The notes beneath the pieces are model-generated. The model saw only the letters and a program-made list of their open reading frames with translations. It made no database searches and was not told where the DNA came from. DNA of 11,435 nt from an uncultured Bacilli bacterium. Lineage in GTDB: Bacteria; Bacillota_I; Bacilli_A; RF39; UBA660. The stretch is taken from the NCBI GenBank assembly GCA_944331815.1, contig CALVIQ010000098.1, forward strand, positions 1 through 11,435, written 5' to 3'. Shown here one piece after another: positions 1 through 7,406 of the stretch (its first letter is position 1; every line of letters begins with the position of its first letter). A program made the translations under genes and the position numbers.

Positions 1-47
1 AATGAAATTAAATCATTTAATTTTGAATAATTAATTTCTTTTTTCAT
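1..47 (-). CDS. N-terminus of an unidentified gene after frr (partial)
   Basis: An ATG at 47-45 opens a frame that reads MKKEINYSKLNDLIS to the window edge without a stop. It begins 9 nt after the frr stop codon. A G-run (57-53) lies 5 nt before the ATG and would serve as a purine-rich ribosome binding site; the run also includes the G of the frr TAG stop. In many Firmicutes frr is followed by uppS and cdsA, but 15 residues are too few to identify the product. The start is supported by spacing and ribosome binding site only. Confidence 0.55.
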   Translation of the reverse strand, partial: MKKEINYSKLNDLIS

Positions 48-56
48 ATAATCCCC

Positions 57-599
57 CTATACACTTAACAATTCTTTTTCTTTAATACTTAATTTTTCAT
101 CAACTATTTTATTATATTTATTAATTAATTCTTGAATTTCTTCTGTACAATATTTAATATCATCTTCTGGAACTTCTAATTTTTTAGCTTCATTATTAGC
201 ATCTTGTCTTATATTTCTTAAAGCAATTTTAGCTTCTTCTGCAACATTTTTAGCTTGTTTCACATATTCTCTTCTTGTTTCTTCAGTTAAAGCTGGAATA
301 TTTAAAATAATAATTTCACCATTATTATTAGGAGTTAATCCAATATTTGCTTCATATATTCCTTTTTCAATAGCATTTAAACAACCTTTATCAAAAGGTT
401 TAATACATAATTGTCTTGCTTCAGGAATTGAAATATTTGCTAGTTGTTTTAAAGGTGTTTCAACACCATAATAATTAACTACTACACCATCCAACATACT
501 AGGATTAGCTCTTCCTGCTCTAATATTAATTAATCTTTTTTCTAAAGATTCAATTGCACTTTCCATTCTTGTTTCTGTTTCTAATAAAATATCATCCAT
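57..599 (-). CDS. frr: Ribosome recycling factor (RRF)
   Basis: RRF works with EF-G to split the post-termination 70S ribosome in the cytoplasm. The 180-residue product is close to the usual 185. It has the N-terminal helix signature RAGRANPSMLDG (27-38), the following YYG-VETPLKQLANISIPEAR region of domain II (43-62), the TEETRREYVKQAK hinge stretch (105-117) and the C-terminal helix signature ALRNIRQDAN (126-135). The arginine corresponding to E. coli R132 is retained; the next one, usually R or K, is Q132. The ATG at 599 is preceded by GAAGGAGA and overlaps the end of rpe by 8 nt, so translation is probably coupled. frr commonly sits with tsf-pyrH; here it is the last complete gene of the rlmN-rpe operon. 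Identification is secure. Confidence 0.97.
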   Translation of the reverse strand: MDDILLETETRMESAIESLEKRLINIRAGRANPSMLDGVVVNYYGVETPLKQLANISIPEARQLCIKPFDKGCLNAIEKGIYEANIGLTPNNNGEIIILNIPALTEETRREYVKQAKNVAEEAKIALRNIRQDANNEAKKLEVPEDDIKYCTEEIQELINKYNKIVDEKLSIKEKELLSV

Positions 600-1197
600 A
601 AATTTTCTCCTTCAAATTTCTAATTCTTTCTTCATAATCTCCACTAGTAATATAACTACCAACCACTATTATATCAGCATCATTAACTAAATTTATAGTA
701 TTATCATTAATTCCGCCATCAACTTCAATCAAATAATTTCCTTTTAATTCTTTTAATTTTTTTATTTTATCAACTGTATTCATAATAAATGATTGTCCTC
801 CTTGACCTGGTTCGACACTCATAACTAATACTAAATCTAAATATGGTAAGTATGGTATTATCTCTTCTACTTTAGTAGATGGTTTAATTGATAATCCAAC
901 TTTAATATTAAATTTTTTAATATAATTAACAACTTCTAATACATCAGTAACAGCTTCATAATGAAATGTTATAAAGGTTGGATTTAAATTTTTATATACA
1001 TCAATATATTTATAAACATCATTTACCATTAAATGAACATCTAAAGGTTTTTTATTAGTAATATTAATCACTTCATTTTTGTTGTTAACAAATATTCCAT
1101 CCATTATATCTAAATGAAGATAATCAATATCACAATCAACTAATTTATTTACATTATCTATATTATCTATTGTTAAAAATGAAGCTGATATTTTCAT
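592..1197 (-). CDS. rpe: Ribulose-phosphate 3-epimerase
   Basis: This TIM-barrel enzyme interconverts D-ribulose 5-phosphate and D-xylulose 5-phosphate in the pentose phosphate pathway. The 201-residue protein is slightly shorter than the usual 215-225. Visible signatures are HLDIMDG (28-34), DVHLMV (53-58), MSVEPGQGGQSF (126-137), EVDGGIN (158-164) and the phosphate-binding VGSYITSG (179-186). The expected metal ligands H28, D30, H55 and D160 are all present. The usual N-terminal P-S-I/L-L strand is replaced by SASFL (4-8). Its ATG overlaps the rsgA stop in an ATGA junction and has an AAGGAAGGA ribosome binding site. The rsgA-rpe order matches B. subtilis (cpgA-rpe). Epimerases for allulose-6-phosphate share this fold, but the operon context favours Rpe. 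Confidence 0.94.
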   Translation of the reverse strand: MKISASFLTIDNIDNVNKLVDCDIDYLHLDIMDGIFVNNKNEVINITNKKPLDVHLMVNDVYKYIDVYKNLNPTFITFHYEAVTDVLEVVNYIKKFNIKVGLSIKPSTKVEEIIPYLPYLDLVLVMSVEPGQGGQSFIMNTVDKIKKLKELKGNYLIEVDGGINDNTINLVNDADIIVVGSYITSGDYEERIRNLKEKIYG

Positions 1198-2018
1198 ACT
1201 CTTTCCTTCCTTATTAATTTAATATAATTATTATATCTAGATTCTAATATATCTTTATTTAATCTTCTTTTTATTTCACAATCATCTTCTTTATCATGCA
1301 TACAATCTTTATAAGCACATTTATCACGATATAAATTAAATTCTATAAAATTATCTCTTATATCAGACAAACTCATTTCTCTTAAGTCTAAACTAGAAAA
1401 TCCTGGTGTATCAGCACACCACCCATCAAGTATATTAATTAAACTTACATGACGAGTAGTATGCTTTCCTCTACCTAAAGCTTTTGAAATATTATTAGTT
1501 TGTAAATTTAAATTACTATCTAATATATTTAATAAAGTAGATTTACCAGCACCAGATTGACCAGCTATTACTGTTATTTTATCTTTAAATACACTTTTAA
1601 TATTTGCTTCTTTATTATAATAAACTTGATATCCTATACTTTGATAATATTTTTTTAACTCATCTATATATGTTTTATCATCTAATAAATCTAATTTAGT
1701 AAAACAAATAATTGGTTTTATATTATTAAATTCAATTAAACATAACAATTTATCTAACAAATATAAATCCAAATTAGGTTCTTTTACACTTACTACTATA
1801 ATAGCTTGATCGATATTAGCGATTGGTGGTCTTATTAAACTATTTTTTCTTTCTTTAATGCTTAAAATAATTTTTTTATTACTATCAAATACTACATTGT
1901 CTCCTACTAAAGGAGTAATTTTTAAATTTCTAAATTTACCTCTAGCATTACAAACATATTCCTTATCACTTAAAACAGTAAATGAATTACTAATTATTTT
2001 GATTATTTTTCCTTCCAT
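1194..2018 (-). CDS. rsgA: Ribosome small-subunit-dependent GTPase A (RsgA/YjeQ/CpgA)
   Basis: A circularly permuted GTPase that checks late 30S subunit maturation. In B. subtilis the ortholog CpgA is also a PrkC substrate and detoxifies 4-phosphoerythronate. Order in the 274-residue protein: N-terminal OB fold (about 1-65) with the RKNSLIRPPIANIDQ junction (57-71), G4 TKLD (107-110), G1 GQSGAGKST (153-161), G2 TTRHVSL (187-193), G3 DTPG (203-206), and a C-terminal zinc site with C234, C239, H241 and C247. The permuted G4-G1-G3 order is diagnostic. The start overlaps the prkC stop by one base (TAATG) and GAAGGA lies upstream. Its position directly after the kinase that modifies it in related bacteria supports shared function. 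Confidence 0.97.
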   Translation of the reverse strand: MEGKIIKIISNSFTVLSDKEYVCNARGKFRNLKITPLVGDNVVFDSNKKIILSIKERKNSLIRPPIANIDQAIIVVSVKEPNLDLYLLDKLLCLIEFNNIKPIICFTKLDLLDDKTYIDELKKYYQSIGYQVYYNKEANIKSVFKDKITVIAGQSGAGKSTLLNILDSNLNLQTNNISKALGRGKHTTRHVSLINILDGWCADTPGFSSLDLREMSLSDIRDNFIEFNLYRDKCAYKDCMHDKEDDCEIKRRLNKDILESRYNNYIKLIRKERV

Positions 2019-3736
2019 TATTCTGTTCCTTCAACATTTTCAGGTATTTCTTCCACAGAAGTTTTTTGAGTAACTGTTATAGTAAGTGTTGAACCACTTA
2101 TAACTTCACCTGTTCTATTTTGTTTAATAATTGTTCCTTCTGGATAAGTATCATTAGTTTCATATTGAATACTTAAAGTAACATTATTCTTATCACAAAA
2201 TTCTTGAACCATATCAATAGTATAATTTTCATTAACAAAATCTGGATATTCAACAGTAAATACAGCATAGTAAATAACGATTGTATCTCCAGGCTCTAAT
2301 TTGTCACCTTCTTTAGCACTTTGATCAACAACAGTTTCTTCTTTGTATTTTTCTTGTTCTTCTTTTTCAATTTTTCTTGGTTCTGTTATAACATTTAATC
2401 CTGCATTTTTTAAATTAGCTTCGACAGTTTTATAATTTTGACCAGTATAATTTTCTAATGTTATATTACCACTTTCTTTAGCTACTATAATTGTTACTTC
2501 AGTTCCTTCTTTAACAGTCCTTCCAACTTGTGGATTAGTTCCTATTACTTTTCCAGGTTCAATTTCATCATTTTCTTTTTCTTCAACATCACTAGCAACT
2601 AATAAACCTAGTTCTTTTAATTTACTTTCAGCTTCAACTACAGTCAAATTGCTAACATCTGGTATTGTTATCTCTGGAACTTTTACTAACTTAGGATAAA
2701 TAATTATAAATAAACATATTAAAGCTACTAATAGAGCAAAAATTCCCCCTGTTATCCATAATACAATATCTTTTTTTGATTTCTTTTTTGGTTTAGCCAC
2801 AACATTTTCCTCCTCATGCTTTTTATCTAATCTACTTAAATTAGGCATTCCTTTTGTTTCTTCTAATTCATGTTCTGGATATTTATAAACTAATCTTTTT
2901 TGGTTTAAATTATCTTCAGTTAAACATGATTTAATATCATCATACATTTCTTTAACTGAGTCATATCTATTTTTTGGATTTTTAGCACATGCTCTTAAAA
3001 CTATATTTTCAACTGATTGTGGAATATCAGGATTTTGTTTACAAATAGAAGGTATTGGTTCTTTCATTTGTTTAATAGCAATTTCAACTGCATTATCGCC
3101 TTTAAAAGGAACTTTACCAGTTAATAATTCATACATTAAAATTCCTAATGAATAAATATCAGATTTAATAGTTGATCCACTACCATTTGCTTGTTCTGGT
3201 GGTAGATAATGAACAGAACCCATAACTGAATTTGTCTGCGTTAATTCATTGCTATTTAAAGCCATAGCAATACCAAAATCCATTATCTTAACTCTACCAT
3301 CATCTAATATCATAACATTTTGTGGTTTAATATCACGGTGAATTATATAACTATCATGGGCACACATAATTGCACTAGATAATTGAGACATAATATCAAT
3401 TACTTCAGGTAATGTTAAAGCTCCTCTTTTTTTTACTAAACTTTTTAAAGTTTTACCTTGTACATATTCCATTACAATATAATACTTACCATTATCTTCT
3501 CCAACATCATACATTTCAACAATATTAGGATGATTTAATTTACTAGCAGATAAAGCTTCTCTTTGAAATCTTCTTACAAATTTTTCATCATCAGCCAAAT
3601 CACCACGTAATACTTTAACAGCAACATTTCGATCTAAAATTGTATCTTTAGCTAAATAAACATTAGCCATACCACCTTCACCAATCGTTTTGATAATCTG
3701 ATATCTATCGTTTATTTTATCCCCTTTTACAATCAT
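2018..3736 (-). CDS. prkC: PASTA-domain Ser/Thr protein kinase (PrkC/Stk1 type)
   Basis: A membrane receptor kinase whose outer PASTA repeats bind peptidoglycan fragments or lipid II and whose inner kinase domain phosphorylates translation and wall proteins. Kinase domain about 12-272: glycine loop GEGGMANVY (19-27), VAVK with Lys41, Glu60 of helix C, HRDIKPQN (133-140, Asp135), DFG (153-155), an activation loop with TQT (166-168) as probable autophosphorylation sites, and LPPEQ (178-182). A lysine-rich juxtamembrane stretch (316-322) precedes one membrane helix (about 325-347), which puts the C-terminus outside. Three PASTA repeats follow at about 355-420, 423-490 and 493-557, then a short acidic tail. 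The 572-residue length is usual for a three-PASTA kinase. The start overlaps prpC in ATGA and has an AAAGGATGG ribosome binding site. Confidence 0.97.
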   Translation of the reverse strand: MIVKGDKINDRYQIIKTIGEGGMANVYLAKDTILDRNVAVKVLRGDLADDEKFVRRFQREALSASKLNHPNIVEMYDVGEDNGKYYIVMEYVQGKTLKSLVKKRGALTLPEVIDIMSQLSSAIMCAHDSYIIHRDIKPQNVMILDDGRVKIMDFGIAMALNSNELTQTNSVMGSVHYLPPEQANGSGSTIKSDIYSLGILMYELLTGKVPFKGDNAVEIAIKQMKEPIPSICKQNPDIPQSVENIVLRACAKNPKNRYDSVKEMYDDIKSCLTEDNLNQKRLVYKYPEHELEETKGMPNLSRLDKKHEEENVVAKPKKKSKKDIVLWITGGIFALLVALICLFIIIYPKLVKVPEITIPDVSNLTVVEAESKLKELGLLVASDVEEKENDEIEPGKVIGTNPQVGRTVKEGTEVTIIVAKESGNITLENYTGQNYKTVEANLKNAGLNVITEPRKIEKEEQEKYKEETVVDQSAKEGDKLEPGDTIVIYYAVFTVEYPDFVNENYTIDMVQEFCDKNNVTLSIQYETNDTYPEGTIIKQNRTGEVISGSTLTITVTQKTSVEEIPENVEGTE

Positions 3737-4473
3737 TTATTTACACCATCCTTTAAAAATGCAACTGAAATATTATCTGTTCCCCCTCTATTATTGCATT
3801 TAACAACTAATTTTTTTAGTCTATCATCTAATGAAATATCATTATCTGTTAAAACTTTAGCTATTTGTTCATCATCTAACATATTTGTTAATCCATCACT
3901 ACATAATAAAATGCCATCTACATCTCTTTCTACAGCAAAAATATCCATTTCAACTGTGTTAGTTGCTCCCAAAGCACGCATTAAAACATTTTTTCTTGGA
4001 TGTTCTTTTGCTTGTTCTAAAGATAATTCTCCAGATTTAACCAACAAATTAACTAAAGTATGATCTGTTGTTATTTTTTGTAATTTATTTTTCTTTAAAA
4101 CATAACCAGATGAATCTCCTATATTTCCAAATAATAAAAAGTCCTTAGTTACAATAGCTAAAACAATAGTTGTCCCCATGCCAGAACTTTCTTTATGTTC
4201 ACTGGTATATTTATATAACAATACATTAGCTTCACTTACTATTTCTTTAATAAAACTAATAGCATCTTCTTTAGTTCCAACTGAACTTATTTTTCTAAAT
4301 CTATCACCAATATGAGATATAGCAATACTAGAAGCAATTTCACCGCCACAATGGCCCCCCATACCATCAGCGACAGCTAGTAATACTTCACCCATCTTGT
4401 TTTCATTTATTATAACACTATCTTCATTATGGTCTCTTACTTTTCCTCTATCGGTTATATAAGCATATTCCAT
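3733..4473 (-). CDS. prpC: PP2C-family Ser/Thr protein phosphatase (PrpC/Stp1)
   Basis: A cytoplasmic Mn-dependent PPM phosphatase that reverses PrkC phosphorylation. Motifs in the 246-residue protein: RDHNEDS (13-19) with metal Asp18, VADGMGGHCGGEIAS (34-48) with Asp36, GMGTT (98-102), GNIGDSSGYVL (116-126), TTDHTLV (135-141), SDGLTNML (192-199) with Asp193, and GGTDNIS (230-236) with Asp233. The bacterial GD-S-R-A/L-Y motif is usually followed by Arg; here it is GDSSGY, so the Arg is Ser. The ATG lies one base after the rlmN stop and has a perfect AGGAGG at 6 nt spacing, probably the best ribosome binding site in the operon. It shares an ATGA overlap with the kinase, as usual for this pair. 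Confidence 0.97.
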   Translation of the reverse strand: MEYAYITDRGKVRDHNEDSVIINENKMGEVLLAVADGMGGHCGGEIASSIAISHIGDRFRKISSVGTKEDAISFIKEIVSEANVLLYKYTSEHKESSGMGTTIVLAIVTKDFLLFGNIGDSSGYVLKKNKLQKITTDHTLVNLLVKSGELSLEQAKEHPRKNVLMRALGATNTVEMDIFAVERDVDGILLCSDGLTNMLDDEQIAKVLTDNDISLDDRLKKLVVKCNNRGGTDNISVAFLKDGVNK

Positions 4474-4474
4474 A

Positions 4475-5494
4475 TTATTCCTCCTTGTAATTGGCTCTTA
4501 ATTGTCCACATGCAGCACTTACTTTCTTACCAAATTCTCGTCTAATTGTAACGCCAATGTTGTTCTTTTTTAAAGTGTCATAAAATTTTAAAATAGTATT
4601 TTGATCACTTTTTTTAAACTCAATATGACTTGTTTCATTATAAGGTATTAAATTAACATAACAATTCATACCTTTTAATAATTTAGAAAGTTCAACTGCA
4701 TTTTCATACTTGTCATTAACGCCTTTCAATAAAATATATTCAAATGTTACTCTTCTATTAGTTTGTTTAATATATTCTTTTATTGTTTTCATTAAATCAT
4801 CTAATTTATAAACTTTACTTATCGGCATTAATTGATTCCTTAATTTATCATTAGACGCATGTAAAGATATAGCCAAATTAACTTGTTTTCCATCTTTAAT
4901 AAATTCTTTTATTTTAGGAATTATTCCACAAGTAGATACTGTTATATGTCTACTTCCTAATGCAATTCCTTTAGGTGTATTAATTATATCTATAAATTTT
5001 ATAACATTTTCATAATTATCAAATGGTTCACCAATCCCCATTAAAACTAAATGTGATATTCTTATATTTAAATCTTCTTCTATTTTTAATAATTGTAAAA
5101 CCATTTCACTAGTATTTAAATTTCTAACTTTTTTTAGTCTTCCACTTTCACAAAATTTACAACCCATATTACATCCAACTTGACTAGATACACATAAAGA
5201 ATTACCATAATCATGTTTCATTAATACAGCTTCAATTTTGTTATTATCTTCTAATTTAAATAAATATTTAATTACATCAACATCTTCTTGTTTTGTTAAT
5301 ATTTCTAAACTATTTATTTTTAAATCTTCTTTCAAATAACTAATAACTTCTTTTTTTATATTAGTCATTTCATCAAATGATTTTACTCTTTTTTGATATA
5401 ACCATTCAAATACTTGAATAGCTTTGAAATTTTTTTCACCTTTACTTATGAAATAATCTTCTAATTGTTTAATTGTATAGTCATATATATTCAT
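4475..5494 (-). CDS. rlmN: Dual-specificity 23S rRNA/tRNA adenine-C2 methyltransferase RlmN
   Basis: A radical-SAM enzyme that makes 2-methyladenosine at 23S rRNA A2503 and in some tRNAs. The 339-residue protein has an N-terminal helical domain (1-70), the CxxxCxxC cluster motif CNMGCKFC (108-115; Cys108, Cys112, Cys115), a GIGEP motif (153-157) in place of the more usual GMGEP, SRHITVSTCG (181-190), and the C-terminal SAACGQL (326-332), whose Cys329 is the expected acceptor cysteine of the Cys-methyl mechanism. RlmN and Cfr are close relatives. The housekeeping context upstream of prpC-prkC, as in B. subtilis, points to RlmN rather than a transferred Cfr resistance gene. It is the first gene of the operon, behind an AGGGTG ribosome binding site. 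Confidence 0.97.
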   Translation of the reverse strand: MNIYDYTIKQLEDYFISKGEKNFKAIQVFEWLYQKRVKSFDEMTNIKKEVISYLKEDLKINSLEILTKQEDVDVIKYLFKLEDNNKIEAVLMKHDYGNSLCVSSQVGCNMGCKFCESGRLKKVRNLNTSEMVLQLLKIEEDLNIRISHLVLMGIGEPFDNYENVIKFIDIINTPKGIALGSRHITVSTCGIIPKIKEFIKDGKQVNLAISLHASNDKLRNQLMPISKVYKLDDLMKTIKEYIKQTNRRVTFEYILLKGVNDKYENAVELSKLLKGMNCYVNLIPYNETSHIEFKKSDQNTILKFYDTLKKNNIGVTIRREFGKKVSAACGQLRANYKEE

Positions 5495-5511
5495 AATTAC
5501 ACCCTAGCACC

Positions 5512-5540
5512 ATTATATCATAAGTATTAAATTTTATCTA
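5512..5540 (-). promoter_or_regulatory. SigA-type extended -10 promoter of the rlmN operon
   Basis: On the minus strand, TAGATA (5540-5535, 4 of 6 matches to TTGACA) is separated by 17 nt from a perfect TATAAT (5517-5512). The TG-N extension (TGATATAAT) precedes the -10. The predicted start near 5505 leaves a leader of about 10 nt that holds only the AGGGTG ribosome binding site. It is the only good promoter seen upstream of the six-gene rlmN-frr run. Confidence 0.75.
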
Positions 5541-5570
5541 TTATTTTTGAATTATCATGTAATTTATATG

Positions 5571-5597
5571 TAAAAAAAACTTTATTGAAATAAAGTT
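5571..5597 (-). terminator. Rho-independent terminator of the prepilin-like gene
   Basis: A perfect 8-bp stem with a 4-nt loop (AACTTTAT-TTCA-ATAAAGTT, minus strand, 5597-5578) is followed directly by a run of T. The stem overlaps the last two bases of the TAA stop of the prepilin gene. It separates that gene from the rlmN operon, which has its own promoter just downstream. Confidence 0.85.
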
Positions 5598-6321
5598 AAT
5601 AACAACTAAAATTAAAATAACTATAAACAAAACTTCCTATACCAGTAAAATTACTAGAAGTTATTGATGGATTACAAGCAAATGCATCATATGAAATTGT
5701 TTTTATATTAGCTAAATTTGACAAATCTAATTTTGTTAATCCATTACCAGAAAAAGATTTTTTTCCTATAGAAACTAAATTATCAGAAAATTTTACACTA
5801 GTTAATTTTTTTGAACTAAAAGCATAATCTGATATTGATAAAACTTTTTTTCCATCTATTATATTTGGTATAAAAACATCATATCCACCACAAATTTCAT
5901 CATAATTTGTTATCTCAACACCAGTTTCATAACTTTGATATGTAAAACATTCTACTGGAGTTGTTGCTATACATTCCTCATCATATTCAAATATATATTG
6001 ATTTTTTGACTCATTCCAATTATATAAAACACACCCTGGCATTTCTTTAGATGAATCTCTCGGATCTAATATTTCACCATATTTCAAAACGCCAGCATCA
6101 ATTAATGTTTGAAAACTTAGTTGTGCTTGATTAGTATTATAATTTCCATTAGTTGTTACATATATCCTTGCAGCTTCTATAATATTATCTTTTTGTCTTT
6201 GATATGCTTCTTCTTTAGAATTAGTTAACACTTTGTCTATTATTGGAAATGTTATAAGTGCTATAACAGCTAATAATATTAATACACCTAACAATTCAAT
6301 TAAAGTAAAACCTTTTTTCAT
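5596..6321 (-). CDS. Type IV prepilin-like protein with C-terminal BspA-type leucine-rich repeats
   Basis: The 241-residue product starts with a type III signal, MKKG|FTLIELLGVL. The prepilin peptidase site follows Gly4, Glu5 of the mature form is present, and a hydrophobic helix covers about 5-30. A pilin-like alpha-beta region follows (35-115). The C-terminal part opens with DVFIPNIIDGKKV (148-160), a common BspA LRR entry sequence, and has about three repeats of 22-24 residues (159-225) with the SI..YAF / SIG..SF / TIS..AF pattern. There are six cysteines (97, 117, 125, 144, 216, 240), the last one residue from the end, suggesting extracellular disulfides. AGGAG lies 8 nt before the ATG. 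It has its own promoter and terminator, and no pilus assembly gene is nearby. Probably membrane-anchored or pilus-assembled and surface-exposed; the role is not known. Confidence 0.85.
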   Translation of the reverse strand: MKKGFTLIELLGVLILLAVIALITFPIIDKVLTNSKEEAYQRQKDNIIEAARIYVTTNGNYNTNQAQLSFQTLIDAGVLKYGEILDPRDSSKEMPGCVLYNWNESKNQYIFEYDEECIATTPVECFTYQSYETGVEITNYDEICGGYDVFIPNIIDGKKVLSISDYAFSSKKLTSVKFSDNLVSIGKKSFSGNGLTKLDLSNLANIKTISYDAFACNPSITSSNFTGIGSFVYSYFNFSCY

Positions 6322-6347
6322 AAAATCAGCTCCTATTTTATATCAAA

Positions 6348-6377
6348 ATTATATAATATTTTTTATTATTTTGTCAA
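6348..6377 (-). promoter_or_regulatory. Consensus SigA promoter of the prepilin-LRR gene
   Basis: Minus strand: a perfect TTGACA (6377-6372), an 18-nt spacer and a perfect TATAAT (6353-6348). The -35 box lies inside the last codons of the upstream DHH gene (its ...Leu-Thr-Lys end). The predicted start near 6341 gives a leader of about 20 nt with AGGAG. This is the closest match to consensus in the window, suggesting strong expression independent of the upstream operon. Confidence 0.8.
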
Positions 6378-7169
6378 TCTAAATCTTTTTATAAAATCAT
6401 TTATTACAGTTGTACCACGAGAAGCTAAAAAAGAATATTCTTCAGTTATAAAATTATTTTTATAATTTAAAAATACATAAGTTTTATTATTTAATGCATC
6501 AACCCAAATACCTAAAAAATTATTTTGTTTTTTTACAAATTCTTGATAATTAATAATACCTTCAACACCTAATCTTTCAATATATGTACTTCTTAAATCA
6601 TATTTATCATAATATTTATAACCATTATTTTTAAAAGAATATAAACTTAATTCAGTTTCTTTAAAATACTTAAAAAAATATTCATCTGTTATTTTAAAAC
6701 CCAATTCTTCTACTAATAATTTATCTTGTTCTTGATATCTTGAACTTCTTCCAAATTTAGAATCACTTAATACTGCCATAAATATTTGTTTCTTTTGTTG
6801 CTCATTAAACTTATATTTATCTTTATATAATTGATAAATAAATAAAGCTGTTGCACAATATTCACCTATAATAGCTTTGTCATATCCTATTTTAGGATGA
6901 TGGTCAATGCAACCAATTAATAATTTTTCATCATTAATTGATTGTTTAACATCATTATGGTCAACTAAAAAGTATTTGTGATTTGAAATATCATCTTTTT
7001 TTATTATAACTGGTGCATAATCCATACAATCTCTTATTAAATTAATATCACTTTTTTCTATATCATTACCTTCTATAACAGCATACTCATATCCTAAAAT
7101 ATCAGCTAATAATTTAGAAGAAATAATTGTGTCAGCATCTGGATTATTATGTCCTATTACATAAATCAT
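6366..7169 (-). CDS. DHH/DHHA2 phosphoesterase, family II pyrophosphatase-like
   Basis: The family cleaves phosphoanhydride or phosphoester bonds using Mn; its best-known member is the family II inorganic pyrophosphatase PpaC. The 267-residue protein keeps every expected metal ligand: GHNNPDAD (6-13: His7, Asp11, Asp13), VDHND (69-73: Asp70), IDHHP (88-92: Asp89, His90, His91) and LSDS (134-137: Asp136). The C-terminal DHHA2 part ends with ASRGTTVINDF (249-259), where PpaC has SRKKQVVP. The arginine is kept (Arg251) but the substrate-binding lysine is Gly252. It is also about 40 residues shorter than PpaC. It may therefore be a divergent pyrophosphatase or act on another phosphate ester such as polyphosphate. 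The start overlaps the XRE gene (ATGA), so the two are co-transcribed. Confidence 0.85.
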   Translation of the reverse strand: MIYVIGHNNPDADTIISSKLLADILGYEYAVIEGNDIEKSDINLIRDCMDYAPVIIKKDDISNHKYFLVDHNDVKQSINDEKLLIGCIDHHPKIGYDKAIIGEYCATALFIYQLYKDKYKFNEQQKKQIFMAVLSDSKFGRSSRYQEQDKLLVEELGFKITDEYFFKYFKETELSLYSFKNNGYKYYDKYDLRSTYIERLGVEGIINYQEFVKKQNNFLGIWVDALNNKTYVFLNYKNNFITEEYSFLASRGTTVINDFIKRFRLTK

Positions 7170-7387
7170 CTTATATCCTCCTTTAATTCATCTAAAAATA
7201 TTTCATCAGGTTTAGTATTTAATATTTTAGATATTTTAAAAGCCATTTTATAAGTTAAATTTCTTTCTTTATTTTCTATTTGCCAATAAAAACATTTACT
7301 TATATTCAACTTATCAGCCATTTGTTGATATGTAAATCCTTTTTTTATTCTTAATTCATGTAGTTTTTTAAAGTAATCTTTTTGCAT
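7166..7387 (-). CDS. XRE-family HTH regulator, co-transcribed with the DHH gene
   Basis: A 73-residue single-domain Cro/C1-type DNA-binding protein. The HTH runs through about 8-65: LHELRIKKGFTYQQMADKLN (helices 1-2), ISKCFYWQIENKERN (recognition helix), then YKMAFKISKILNTKPDEIF. The start at 7387 was chosen because GGAAGGAA lies just upstream and the -10 box of a likely promoter sits at 7412-7407. An in-frame ATG at 7408 falls inside that -10 box and has no ribosome binding site. The stop overlaps the DHH start in ATGA, so the two are translated together. It is divergent from a second XRE gene at 7493. Autoregulation through the shared intergenic dyad is likely but inferred. Confidence 0.85.
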   Translation of the reverse strand: MQKDYFKKLHELRIKKGFTYQQMADKLNISKCFYWQIENKERNLTYKMAFKISKILNTKPDEIFLDELKEDIR

Positions 7388-7406
7388 ATTCCTTCCTTTC
7401 AATATC

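Noticed and set aside
1858..2073. Plus-strand open frame of 71 codons
   Set aside because: It lies opposite rsgA and the end of prkC, has low-complexity composition and no convincing family, and is explained as the complement of well-conserved genes.
3794..4063. Plus-strand open frame of 89 codons
   Set aside because: It is entirely antisense to prpC, which has all PPM motifs; its serine/threonine-rich product reflects the complementary codons.
4475..5494. Cfr-type antibiotic-resistance methyltransferase
   Set aside because: Cfr and RlmN share the radical-SAM core, but the gene sits in the conserved rlmN-prpC-prkC-rsgA-rpe order with base composition like its neighbours, so RlmN is the better call.
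5495..5595. Riboswitch or small RNA in the rlmN upstream gap
   Set aside because: The 101-bp gap is accounted for by the prepilin terminator and the rlmN promoter; the predicted leader of about 10 nt leaves no room for a structured element.
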